From: Actinomycetota bacterium
GTDB lineage: Bacteria; Actinomycetota; Acidimicrobiia; Acidimicrobiales; Iamiaceae
Assembly (NCBI GenBank): GCA_018268545.1
Contig: JAFDWI010000300.1
Span: 1 to 19,579, forward strand
DNA length: 19,579 nt
Reading direction: 5' to 3'
Below, piece by piece: positions 1 through 7,351 of this stretch. The stretch's first letter is position 1. Each line of letters starts with the position of its first letter. Below the pieces are notes generated by a model. It ran no database searches. It was not told the DNA's origin and saw only the letters and a program-made list of their open reading frames with translations. A program made the position numbers and the translations under genes.

Positions 1-265
1 AGACCGACGTTGATCGCCACGCCGCAGGCAGGTGCAACGGGATCGACGCGACGAAATACACCAGGCCCGCCAACGCGACCGGGACCCCGAACACCACTGC
101 GTACGAGCTCTCGGTGACCTTCTGACAGTTCAACACCGACGTCGCCGGGCAGAGATACGACGGCGATGCCGAATAGTGCTCGACGGTCAGGTAGACCGCG
201 AGCGCGAGTCCGACCGCGTTCGCAACGGTCGCAGCGACCCCGAACCGGGTCGCCGTCCGGTTCAC
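1..265 (-). CDS. VKOR-family disulfide-forming membrane protein, C-terminus cut by window edge
   Basis: The first 88 residues are visible, starting with GTG at 265. VKOR-family proteins are integral membrane quinone-dependent oxidases that reoxidise a thioredoxin-like partner during disulfide formation in exported proteins. What shows this: a first hydrophobic helix at about residues 8-28, a loop with Cys39 and Cys47 in LCPATSVLNCQKV, then SSYAVVFGVPVALAGL opening a second helix. This matches the loop-cysteine pair and the Ser/FGxPxA segment conserved in VKOR homologues. The active-site CXXC, expected further on, lies outside the window. The start overlaps the stop of the DUF929 gene in a 4-nt GTGA, so the two are probably translationally coupled and act as partners. 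The family assignment is firm; the exact partner is inferred. Confidence 0.85.
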   Translation of the reverse strand, partial: MNRTATRFGVAATVANAVGLALAVYLTVEHYSASPSYLCPATSVLNCQKVTESSYAVVFGVPVALAGLVYFVASIPLHLPAAWRSTSV

Positions 266-1119
266 GACGAAGGAATCGCCTTGCACACCTTGGCCGGCTT
301 GTCATCGGTCAACGCACAGATCTGCTGGATGAATCCACCCGCGACGGAGTTGACGCTGCCCTTCAGCGACGTCCCGTCGGTGTCCGCGGCCGTCGATCCG
401 GCGAGCGTGGAGGCGACCTGCGCCGGGGTACGAGCCGGCATGAGCAACGTCTGTGTGTCGACAGAACCGCCGCTCTGGTACATCAGTCCGCCGAAGTCGA
501 TGAACGGGAACGACCCACCACCGAGATTCTGGAACAACGCGAGCTCGGCAGGCGTGCCGGTCTCGAGCGGCTTGTGGTTCTGATCCTGCAGTTCGACGGA
601 CCGGAAGCTCACGTAATCGCTGGAGTACTTCGCACCGTGGAACGACAGGGTCGGGACGTTCGATTCCGAGGAGTACATGGTCTGCAAGCCCGAGAAGGTG
701 CCGAATTTCGACAGGGCGATGGTCAACGGCCAACGCTCCCCCGCACAGTACGGACAGAACTCTGCGCCGACGTACAGCACCTCGGGTTTGCCCTTCGAGA
801 GTCGTTTGGTCGACTTCGTCGGCTTGGGTGGATTCGAGGAGGGGACCTTTGCGGTCGCCGCAGCGATCGCGGTCATCGGCACGGCCGCCAGGTCGGTTGC
901 GATCGACGACGGCGCGGGCTTCACCTCGGTCGAATTGGACGCGGGTGCCGCGGTTTTCGACTTGGACTGTTTCGCTAGGACGAGCACGCCGATGCCCACG
1001 ACGACCAGCACGATGATCCCGATCGACCACATCAGACGTTGACGTTTCTGCTGTTGCGCGGCGCGGACCTTCGCCGATGCCTTGGTGTTCGCCGACGCTT
1101 GCTTTTTGTTCGCAGCCAC
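262..1119 (-). CDS. DUF929 family membrane-anchored thioredoxin-like protein
   Basis: A 285-aa protein with a GTG start. Residues 1-28 are basic and low in complexity, 31-49 form a single membrane anchor, and 50-110 are a Lys/Pro/Ser-rich linker. A thioredoxin-like domain follows, with the redox motif C122-P-Y-C125 in GAEFCPYCAGERWPL, which is characteristic of DUF929. Two more cysteines near the C-terminus (in QQICALTDDKPAKVC) could form a structural or relay disulfide. The predicted topology places the CXXC outside the membrane. The coupled downstream VKOR-family gene suggests that this is the thiol oxidase or reductase partner that VKOR reoxidises. There is no clear Shine-Dalgarno before the GTG; a TAGCGT box six bases upstream suggests a leaderless mRNA. 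The DUF929 assignment is recognition of the family pattern; the redox role follows from the CXXC and the neighbour. Confidence 0.85.
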   Translation of the reverse strand: MAANKKQASANTKASAKVRAAQQQKRQRLMWSIGIIVLVVVGIGVLVLAKQSKSKTAAPASNSTEVKPAPSSIATDLAAVPMTAIAAATAKVPSSNPPKPTKSTKRLSKGKPEVLYVGAEFCPYCAGERWPLTIALSKFGTFSGLQTMYSSESNVPTLSFHGAKYSSDYVSFRSVELQDQNHKPLETGTPAELALFQNLGGGSFPFIDFGGLMYQSGGSVDTQTLLMPARTPAQVASTLAGSTAADTDGTSLKGSVNSVAGGFIQQICALTDDKPAKVCKAIPSS

Positions 1120-1125
1120 GCTGCA

Positions 1126-1157
1126 ACGCTAGTCGGAGGACCTAAAGGGTCCCTCAA
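1126..1157 (-). promoter_or_regulatory. Candidate leaderless promoter of the DUF929-VKOR operon
   Basis: On the minus strand TAGCGT (1131 to 1126) ends six bases before the GTG start at 1119, the spacing of an actinobacterial -10 box for a leaderless transcript. A weak TTGAGG (1157 to 1152) is 20 nt upstream of it, longer than ideal for a -35. Between them lies an inverted repeat, GGACC-N5-GGTCC (1138-1152). It could be a small operator, or a weak stem at the end of the upstream membrane-protein gene, whose stop is 30 nt away; there is no T-run. Confidence 0.35.
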
Positions 1158-1182
1158 CAGGCATCCGCGAGCATGGACAGCG

Positions 1183-1536
1183 TCATCCGACCTGGATCGC
1201 CCGCAGCGCCATCCCCATCAGAAACAAGCTGCCGAGACCGTAGAGCAGGTACTTCACGTGTTTGAGCTGCGGGCGGTAGCTGAACATGATCCCCGCGGCG
1301 ATCACGGTCCCGAACCCGTAGAACGCGTGAAAGTCGCGCGTCCGATGATGCCCGACCGCGACCAGCCAAGCGCCACCGAGCACCTGGACCGCGATCGTCG
1401 CCTCGGCGATGAGGACACCCCACCACATCGCGCGACTTCGCAGGCGTGGCCGGCGGTGCGCGACCAACGCCCACACTCCGACGACCGCGTTGGTGGCGAC
1501 GACGACCCACGCGAAGCCGTGATGGAAGGTTGCCAC
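1183..1536 (-). CDS. Small four-helix integral membrane protein, function unknown
   Basis: 117 aa from GTG 1536; a TTG at 1554 would add six residues. I prefer the GTG because the hydrophobic helix begins just after it. Four hydrophobic segments are visible at about residues 8-26, 38-60, 70-86 and 96-115, with short connecting loops. There are histidines in the first helix (FHHGFAW) and in the loop before the third (VGHHRTRDFHAFYGFG). The clustered histidines could bind a metal or haem, but I cannot assign a family. It lies upstream of and on the same strand as the DUF929-VKOR pair, with a 63-nt gap, and is divergent from the ABC exporter operon. The coding call rests on the clean amphipathic/hydrophobic pattern and codon use; the function is not known to me. 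Confidence 0.65.
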   Translation of the reverse strand: MATFHHGFAWVVVATNAVVGVWALVAHRRPRLRSRAMWWGVLIAEATIAVQVLGGAWLVAVGHHRTRDFHAFYGFGTVIAAGIMFSYRPQLKHVKYLLYGLGSLFLMGMALRAIQVG

Positions 1537-1603
1537 ATGCCCAGTTTGACCCAACGAGACCGTGACCCGTCGATCGGATCCGTATTTTCGGACGGTTGCG
1601 TTC

Positions 1604-1609
1604 TATATT
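1604..1609 (+). promoter_or_regulatory. Candidate -10 box (TATATT) for a leaderless ABC exporter mRNA
   Basis: TATATT stands out as AT-rich in this high-GC DNA and ends seven bases before ATG 1617. This is the spacing expected if transcription starts at the A of the start codon. No Shine-Dalgarno precedes this ATG, which agrees with a leaderless message. No convincing -35 hexamer is seen 17 nt upstream. Confidence 0.5.
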
Positions 1610-1616
1610 CATTGCG

Positions 1617-3350
1617 ATGCTGACCCGACTGCTGCGCACCTACCTGCGTCGTTATCGGTGGCAGATCGGCCTGCTGATCATCTTCCAGACGCTCCAGTCG
1701 ATCGCGACGCTCACGCTGCCGGACATCACCGCGAACATCATCGACCACGGTGTCCTGGGGCGCGACACCGGATACATCTGGGCGCACGGTGGCGTCATGG
1801 CGCTCGTGACCCTGCTCCAGATGCTCGCCAACGCCGTCGCCGTGTACTACGCCGCGAAGGTCGCGATGGCCTTCGGACGGGACCTCCGCGACGCGCAGTT
1901 CGAAAAGGTCATGGCGTATTCGAGTCGAGAGATCGCGACACTCGGTCCCCCGTCGCTGATCACGCGCACCACGAACGACGTCCAGCAGGTCCAGCAATTC
2001 GTCCTCATGGCGTTCACGCTGTTCGTCGCCGCGCCGATCATGACGGTCGGCGGCATCGTGATGGCACTCCGCCAGGACGTGAAGCTCTCCTGGGTGCTGA
2101 CCGGGTCGGTGCCGATCCTCGTCATCTCGGTGGGCTGGGTCGCGTGGCGGATGATCCCGCAATTCCGGCTCATGCAGGAGAAGGTGGACCGGATCAACCA
2201 GGTGCTCCGTGAACAGATCACCGGGATACGCGTCGTCCGGGCGTTCGTCCGCGAGCGCGCCGAGTCGGAACGTTTCGAGAAGGTCAATGCCGAGTTGACC
2301 GACACGGGAATCCGTGCCGGCCACCTGCAAGCGCTCATCTTCCCCTTCGTGACCACGGTGATGAACGGGTCGAGCATCATCGTGCTGTGGGTGGGGGCGT
2401 CACGGATCACCGATCGGACGCTCCAGGTCGGTGCGCTGATCGCATTCCTCACGTATCTGGTCCAGATCCTCATGGCCGTGATGATGGGGGTGTTCATCGC
2501 GATCATGGCGCCACGTGCGACCGTCTGCGCCGAGCGGATCGCCGAGGTCCTCGACACCGAGAGCTCGATCGCCGCCGCCGATCATGCGATCACGGAGGTT
2601 CCCACGGCGGGCACCGTCCGCTTCGACGCCGTGACGTTCGGCTATCCCGGCGCCGCCGAGCCCGTCCTGTCGAACATCTCGCTCAGCGTGCCTCGCGGCA
2701 CGACGTGCGCGGTCATCGGATCGACCGGGTCGGGCAAGACGACGCTGTTGCAGTTGATCCCCCGCCTGCTCGACGTGGTCGACGGGACCGTGAGCATCGA
2801 CGGTGTCGACATCCGCACCATCGAACCCGAAGCCCTGTGGAGTCGCATCGGCCTGGTGCCCCAGCGCCCCTATCTGTTCTCCGGGACGGTCGCGTCGAAC
2901 CTGCGGTTCTCGAACCCGGGCGCAACCGACGAGGAACTCTGGGAGGCACTGCAGATCGCGCAGGGCGCCGACTTCGTCTCGGCGATGCCGGGCGGCCTCG
3001 ACGCGCCGATCACCCAGGGCGGGACCAACGTCTCGGGTGGGCAACGTCAACGCCTCGCGATCGCCCGGGCACTGGTGCGACGCCCCGAGATCCTGCTGTT
3101 CGACGATTCGTTCTCCGCGCTCGACCTGGCCACCGAGGCACGACTGCGCGCCGCGCTCGTCCCGTACACGGCCGATTCGACGGTGTTCGTGGTCGGCCAA
3201 CGGATCTCGTCGATTCGTGATGCGGAGCAGATCCTCGTGCTCGAGGACGGCCATGCCGTCGGCCTCGGCAGCCACGACGAGCTTGTCGACTCCTGCCCGA
3301 CGTACCGTGAAATCGTCGAGTCGCAGATCCGCTCGGAGCACGCGGCATGA
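1617..3350 (+). CDS. Heterodimeric ABC exporter, subunit with degenerate ATP site
   Basis: 577 aa, starting at the ATG after TATATT; an in-frame TTG at 1596 would lie upstream of that box. Six-helix type-IV exporter domain at about 1-300, then an ATPase domain at about 335-575. Motifs: Walker A G368-STGSGK-T375, Q-loop Q416 (VPQRPYLFSG), a canonical signature VSGGQ at 472-476, and Walker B ILLFD496. The catalytic Glu after Walker B is Asp (D497) and the switch His is Gln (Q528, VVGQRISS). Glu-to-Asp plus His-to-Gln in one subunit, with an intact signature, is the known pattern of asymmetric heterodimeric exporters (TM287/TM288, BmrC/BmrD type), where this subunit builds the non-hydrolytic site. 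The gene overlaps the next by ATGA. The substrate cannot be read from the sequence; multidrug or lipid export is typical of the class. Confidence 0.93.
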   Translation: MLTRLLRTYLRRYRWQIGLLIIFQTLQSIATLTLPDITANIIDHGVLGRDTGYIWAHGGVMALVTLLQMLANAVAVYYAAKVAMAFGRDLRDAQFEKVMAYSSREIATLGPPSLITRTTNDVQQVQQFVLMAFTLFVAAPIMTVGGIVMALRQDVKLSWVLTGSVPILVISVGWVAWRMIPQFRLMQEKVDRINQVLREQITGIRVVRAFVRERAESERFEKVNAELTDTGIRAGHLQALIFPFVTTVMNGSSIIVLWVGASRITDRTLQVGALIAFLTYLVQILMAVMMGVFIAIMAPRATVCAERIAEVLDTESSIAAADHAITEVPTAGTVRFDAVTFGYPGAAEPVLSNISLSVPRGTTCAVIGSTGSGKTTLLQLIPRLLDVVDGTVSIDGVDIRTIEPEALWSRIGLVPQRPYLFSGTVASNLRFSNPGATDEELWEALQIAQGADFVSAMPGGLDAPITQGGTNVSGGQRQRLAIARALVRRPEILLFDDSFSALDLATEARLRAALVPYTADSTVFVVGQRISSIRDAEQILVLEDGHAVGLGSHDELVDSCPTYREIVESQIRSEHAA

Positions 3351-5200
3351 GCGACGACCCCAAGACGCAACAGTCGGCTGCCACCACGGCCCGCCAGTTC
3401 GGCGGCGGACGCTTCGCCGGTGGCATGCCCGCGGAGAAGTCCGACGATTTCTCCGGGACCGTCAAACGCCTCGCACGCCTGATGCGCCCCGATGCCGCGA
3501 TGATCACCGTGGTCGTCGTGGCGGCCGTGCTCGGCGTCATCGCAGCGACGATCCTGCCGGCGATCCTCGGGAACGCCACCGACACGATCATCCACGGCGC
3601 ATTCTCGCCTGCGGGGATCGACTCGCACCGGTTCACCCGCGAGCTGATCACCGCGGCGGTGCTCCTGGTGCTCGCGGCGATCTTCAACTGGATCCAGTCC
3701 CATCTGCTGGCCGACGTCGTCCAGCGTGCGATGCAGCGGCTCCGCAGTCAGGTCGAGGACAAACTCGGCACCGTTCCCCTGGGCTACATCGACACCACCC
3801 CGACCGGCGACCTGCTCAGCCGCGTCACGAACGACATCGACAACCTCGGGACCAGCCTGCAACAGTCGATCGCACAGGTGATGACGTCATCGATGACCGT
3901 CATCGGCGTGGTGATCGCGATGCTGTGGATCGACTGGCTCCTCGGCCTCATCGCGCTCGTCACCATCCCAGTGGCGTTCGGGCTGGTCAAGCTCGTCACC
4001 TCCCGATCCAAGCGGCGCTTCATCGCGCTGTGGCGTCACACCGGCGACCTGAACGCCCAGACCGAGGAGGCGTTCACGGGCCATGCGCTCGTGAAGGTCT
4101 ACGGCCAGAGCGCGGCCACCCGCGAGCGGTTCGCGGCCACGAACGAGCAGCTGTACGAGGCCGGATTCCGCGCACAGTTCATGGCCGGACTGATCCAACC
4201 GGCGATGATGTTCCTCGGAAACCTGAACTTCGTGGCGATCGCGCTGATCGGTGGATTGCGGGTCGCCTCGGGGCAGATGACCATCGGTGACATCCAGGCG
4301 TTCATCCAGTACTCGCGTCGATTCACGCAGCCGATCACCCAGATCGCATCGATGGCGAACGTCCTGCAGTCCGGCGTCGCGTCCGCCGAACGCGTCTTCC
4401 ACCTGCTCGACGTCGAAGACCAGCCGGCCGATGCCCATCCGGCACTGCGGGTCGAGAACCCGTCCGGTCGGGTCACCTTCGACGACGTCTGGTTCTCGTA
4501 TTCCCCCGACAAACCCCTCATCGAAGGACTGTCCCTCGTCGCCGATGCCGGGCAGACCGTCGCGATCGTCGGCCCCACAGGGGCGGGGAAGACGACGCTG
4601 GTCAACCTGCTGATGCGTTTCTACGACCTCGACCGTGGTCGGATCCTGCTCGACGGCGTCGACACGGCACGCATGACCCGAGACGACCTTCGTTCCAACA
4701 TGGGGATGGTGCTCCAGGACACCTGGCTGTTCGGCGGCACGATCCGCGAGAACATCGCGTACGGCAATCTGGAAGCGACCGAGGAACAGATCCTCACCGC
4801 TGCTCGCGCCTGTTACGTCGACCGCTTCGTGCACTCCCTTCCCGACGGGTACGACACCGTGCTCGATGACGACGTCGCGGCCGTTTCCGCGGGCGAGAAG
4901 CAGCTCATCACCATCGCCCGCGCCTTCGTGGCCCAGCCCACCATCCTCATCCTCGACGAAGCCACGAGCTCAGTCGACACCCGCACGGAGGTCCTGATCC
5001 AACATGCGATGAGCGCCCTCCGCAAGGGTCGAACGAGTTTCGTGATCGCGCATCGCCTGTCGACGATCCGAGACGCCGACACCATCCTGGTCATGGAGAA
5101 CGGCCGCATCGTGGAACACGGCAACCATGACGCACTCGTCGAATCCGGTGGTGCGTACGCCAAGCTCTACAACGCCCAGTTCGCCGGGGTCGAGACCTGA
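3347..5200 (+). CDS. Heterodimeric ABC exporter, catalytically competent subunit
   Basis: 617 aa. A Gly/Ala-rich N-terminal tail (about 1-45), then the segment DDFSGTVKRLARLMRP seen in this subfamily, membrane domain at about 55-345 and ATPase at about 375-612. Walker A G409-PTGAGK-T416, Q-loop Q457 (VLQDTWLFGGT), Walker B ILILD537 followed by the catalytic E538, and switch H569 (IAHRLST) are all intact. Its signature is altered: SAGEKQ (514-519) instead of SGGQRQ. This altered signature would complete the degenerate ATP site formed with the partner's Walker motifs, so the two subunits complement each other exactly as in known heterodimers. The ATG sits in the ATGA overlap with the partner gene, supporting 1:1 synthesis. 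The stop codon in turn overlaps the CTG of the nucleoside-hydrolase-like gene. Confidence 0.93.
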   Translation: MSDDPKTQQSAATTARQFGGGRFAGGMPAEKSDDFSGTVKRLARLMRPDAAMITVVVVAAVLGVIAATILPAILGNATDTIIHGAFSPAGIDSHRFTRELITAAVLLVLAAIFNWIQSHLLADVVQRAMQRLRSQVEDKLGTVPLGYIDTTPTGDLLSRVTNDIDNLGTSLQQSIAQVMTSSMTVIGVVIAMLWIDWLLGLIALVTIPVAFGLVKLVTSRSKRRFIALWRHTGDLNAQTEEAFTGHALVKVYGQSAATRERFAATNEQLYEAGFRAQFMAGLIQPAMMFLGNLNFVAIALIGGLRVASGQMTIGDIQAFIQYSRRFTQPITQIASMANVLQSGVASAERVFHLLDVEDQPADAHPALRVENPSGRVTFDDVWFSYSPDKPLIEGLSLVADAGQTVAIVGPTGAGKTTLVNLLMRFYDLDRGRILLDGVDTARMTRDDLRSNMGMVLQDTWLFGGTIRENIAYGNLEATEEQILTAARACYVDRFVHSLPDGYDTVLDDDVAAVSAGEKQLITIARAFVAQPTILILDEATSSVDTRTEVLIQHAMSALRKGRTSFVIAHRLSTIRDADTILVMENGRIVEHGNHDALVESGGAYAKLYNAQFAGVET

Positions 5201-6114
5201 CGGCGACGCGCAACGACCTGTCGACACCCGGGCTCATCATCGACACCGACCTGGGCAGATGGTGGGACGACGCCACCGCGATCGGCATCGCGAACGTCCT
5301 CGCCGCGCGTGGCGTGATCGACATCGTCGCGATGACCTCCAACATCCCGGACCCGAACTGCTCGGCCGCGATCAGTGCGATCAACACCGCGTACGGCCAC
5401 CCGGACATCCCCGTCGGTGCGATCCGGGGCGACGCCATGACCGACGACGAACCGGTCACGGCTGCGCTGATCGACGCCCTTCCCCACGCGATCCGTGGCT
5501 CCCAGGACACCGAGGATCCGGTCACGCTGATCAGCCGGCTGCTCGAAGATCGCCCGGACCGATCGGTGACGATCGTCGGGCTCGGCGCCTACACCAACCT
5601 CGCGGGACTCGTCGAGCACGCCGGCGACCTCGTGGCGGCCAAGGTCAGGTGTCTGGTGATGATGGACGGGCTGTTCCCCGATGGCGGACCCGCGCTCACC
5701 AATCAACTGCTCGACCCGCGGGCGGCCGAACGCGTCATCGGCGACCCCGGATGGCCGACACCGATCGCATGGGTCGACGGTTACACCGGCATCGAGACCT
5801 TGGTGGGAGCATCGCTGCGCCATGCGGTCGACGAATCCAATCCGATGCGGATCGCGTACGAAGCACTGTTCGGCACCGGGCCACCCCGCGACGGGAACTG
5901 GGACGCGCCGGCGGTGCTGTATGCGGCCCACGGGTGCGGCACGTGGTTCGTCGAGGCCGGGCGAGGTGGCGCCGCGTTCGTGACCGACGAAGGCGGGTTG
6001 GCATGGCGACGGCACGCGCCGAACCGGCCCGACGACGTGTACGTGCACGTCGCCGACCGGGTCGCCCAACGTGCGCTCAACGCCGCGATCGAAGCGTTGC
6101 TGATCGGCCACTGA
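5197..6114 (+). CDS. Nucleoside-hydrolase-like protein with probable CTG start
   Basis: 305 aa if translation starts at CTG 5197. Nucleoside hydrolases cleave the N-glycosidic bond of ribonucleosides using a Ca2+ site made by an N-terminal Asp cluster. That cluster is visible as LIIDTDLGRWWDDA (D16, D18, D24, D25). It also has VGLGAYTNLAGLVE, the N-x-x-x-DP-x-AA-x-x-V element (NQLLDPRAAERV, N169), and a late Asp D236 (NWDAPAV). The first ATG/GTG/TTG in frame after the upstream stop at 5128 is GTG 5314, which would delete the Asp cluster. No ATG, GTG or TTG exists between, and CTG 5197 overlaps the exporter stop as CTGA. The family match is divergent: W235 stands where many members have His, and the usual Glu two residues before the Asn is not visible. 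The substrate may therefore not be a standard nucleoside. Cotranscription with the exporter is likely. Confidence 0.8.
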   Translation: MTATRNDLSTPGLIIDTDLGRWWDDATAIGIANVLAARGVIDIVAMTSNIPDPNCSAAISAINTAYGHPDIPVGAIRGDAMTDDEPVTAALIDALPHAIRGSQDTEDPVTLISRLLEDRPDRSVTIVGLGAYTNLAGLVEHAGDLVAAKVRCLVMMDGLFPDGGPALTNQLLDPRAAERVIGDPGWPTPIAWVDGYTGIETLVGASLRHAVDESNPMRIAYEALFGTGPPRDGNWDAPAVLYAAHGCGTWFVEAGRGGAAFVTDEGGLAWRRHAPNRPDDVYVHVADRVAQRALNAAIEALLIGH

Positions 6115-6217
6115 ACGTGGACCCGTGGCCCGATGCGCTCGCCCTCGTCACCGCGATCATCGGCGGCCCCACGACCAGTGACAGTACCGGCCCCCCGGGA
6201 CCCTCCGCAGAGACGAT

Positions 6218-6245
6218 CGGTGACCCCGGTCTACCGTGGGAGGCC
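6218..6245 (+). promoter_or_regulatory. Candidate promoter/hairpin upstream of the HtrA-like gene
   Basis: The 173-nt gap after the nucleoside-hydrolase-like gene holds little else. TACCGT (6232-6237) is a possible -10 box, and GTG 6246 lies eight bases after it. It overlaps a small imperfect hairpin: CGGTGAC (6218-6224) pairs with GTC-ACCG (6229-6236) with one bulged T and a CCCG loop. No T-run follows, so a Rho-independent terminator is not supported. Confidence 0.25.
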
Positions 6246-6287
6246 GTGACCCGACGCCCACAGTGCGACACTCCCCGTGTGACCGAC

Positions 6288-6863
6288 ATGACGCGACCCA
6301 ACCGATCGGTCCGTCGCCGCGCAATCGCGACCGCCGCGGCGACGATCCTCGGTCTCATCGGGGCGACAGGCTGTAGCACCGCAAGCAGCACGAAATCGTC
6401 GGCGTCGACCACAACCCCGGCCTCGGCTGCGATGCACGGTGAACCCGCGGACGCCTTCGACCGGATTCCCGACACGGTCGACGACGTGGCCCCGTCGACC
6501 GTGTCGATCACCACGAATTTCAGCAACGGCAGCGGTGTGATCTGGGACGCGAGCGGCACCATCGTCACCAACGAGCACGTCATCGAAGGGGCGACGTCGA
6601 TCGTGGTCCGCTTTGCTGACGGAACCCACGATCGTGCCGAGCTCATCGCGGACGATCCGATCACGGACCTCGCGGTGGTGAAGGTCGACCGGAGCGGCCT
6701 GCCACCCGCGAAGTTTGCAACCGCGCTCCCACGCGTCGGCGAGCTTGCGATTGCACTGGGCAACCCACTCGGCTTCAGCGACACCGTCACGGCCGGGATC
6801 GTCTCGGGCCTCAACCGGAACACCCCGGGTCGGCTTCGACGTCGGCTGCGTTGGTCGACCTGA
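6288..6863 (+). CDS. HtrA-like lipoprotein serine protease, N-terminal part (frameshifted)
   Basis: This is the 5' part of a trypsin-like HtrA/DegP family gene. Residues 1-29 are a lipoprotein signal: basic NRSVRRR, a hydrophobic stretch, and a lipobox ending GATGC29. A Ser/Thr-rich linker follows, then the protease fold with catalytic His97 (TNEHVIEG) and Asp127 (DPITDLAVV), and ALGNPLGFSDTVTAGIVSGLNRNTPG. After G181 this frame runs through basic nonsense to a TGA at 6861-6863. The family sequence resumes one frame back at 6830. ATG 6288 is chosen because it gives a normal signal peptide; GTG 6279 and GTG 6246 are in-frame alternatives. As sequenced, the product would lack the catalytic Ser and would be inactive. 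HtrA-like proteases act in the envelope on misfolded or regulatory proteins. Confidence 0.85.
   Translation: MTRPNRSVRRRAIATAAATILGLIGATGCSTASSTKSSASTTTPASAAMHGEPADAFDRIPDTVDDVAPSTVSITTNFSNGSGVIWDASGTIVTNEHVIEGATSIVVRFADGTHDRAELIADDPITDLAVVKVDRSGLPPAKFATALPRVGELAIALGNPLGFSDTVTAGIVSGLNRNTPGRLRRRLRWST
6824..6830 (+). other. Frameshift point with slippery-type heptamer C CCG GGT
   Basis: In the upstream protease frame the bases read C-CCG-GGT, matching the X-XXY-YYZ form of -1 slippage sites. A -1 slip here joins NTPG directly to SASTSAALVDLIQTDAP with no residue lost or gained relative to the usual family spacing. A simple one-base loss in the adjoining CCCC/GGG run would look the same, and is the more economical explanation. 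Confidence 0.4.
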
Positions 6864-7351
6864 TCCAGACCGATGCGCCGATTTCACCCGGGTCGTCGGG
6901 TGGAGCGCTGATCGACGGCGCCGGTGAGGTCATCGGGATCAACGTCGCGTACATTCCGCCCGAAGCCAGCGCCGTGTCGATCGGGTTTGCGATCCCGGCC
7001 GCGACGGTGGCCGACGTCGTGCGCCAACTCCTTCGCACGGGAACCGTTTCGCACGCGTTCATGGGGCTCGTCCCCACGACGCTCACCCCGCAGATCCGCA
7101 ATTCGCTCGGGGTCCACGCGACCACCGGCGTCGTGGTCACCGACGTCACCTCGGGTGGTCCCGCCGCAAACGCCGGGATCGCACCCGGCGACGTCATCAC
7201 CCGCATCGGAGACACGTCGATCACATCGTCCGAAGGGTTCCTGGCAGCGCTCCGGCGCCACCGGCCGGGCGAATCGGTGAAGGTGTCGATCACGCGCGGT
7301 CGCGCGTCCGACGACGTGATGGTCACGTTGTCGGACCGCCCGCCGAGCTAA
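6830..7351 (+). CDS. HtrA-like serine protease, C-terminal part with catalytic Ser and PDZ domain
   Basis: This is the continuation of the protease in the -1 frame; a TTG at 6851 is the only early start for independent translation. SASTSAALVDLIQTDAPISPGSSGGAL carries the catalytic Ser (second Ser of GSSGG, codon 6896-6898; Ser204 in the rejoined protein). The barrel then closes with GEVIGINVAYI and SIGFAIPA. A PDZ domain covers about the last 95 residues (AFMGLVPTTL, GVVVTDVTSGGPAANAGIAPGDVITRIGD). The rejoined protein would be 354 aa, normal for a one-PDZ HtrA. On its own this fragment lacks the signal peptide, His and Asp, so it is not expected to be a protease. Its TAA overlaps the TAG of the convergent lipoprotein gene (7348-7351), leaving no room for a terminator. 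Confidence 0.85.
   Translation, partial: SASTSAALVDLIQTDAPISPGSSGGALIDGAGEVIGINVAYIPPEASAVSIGFAIPAATVADVVRQLLRTGTVSHAFMGLVPTTLTPQIRNSLGVHATTGVVVTDVTSGGPAANAGIAPGDVITRIGDTSITSSEGFLAALRRHRPGESVKVSITRGRASDDVMVTLSDRPPS

Noticed and set aside
5127..6287. Continuous open frame running from the end of the exporter into the protease gene
   Set aside because: Up to about 6240 it is an out-of-frame Arg/Pro-rich reading of the nucleoside-hydrolase-like gene; only the part from the signal peptide onward is protein-like.
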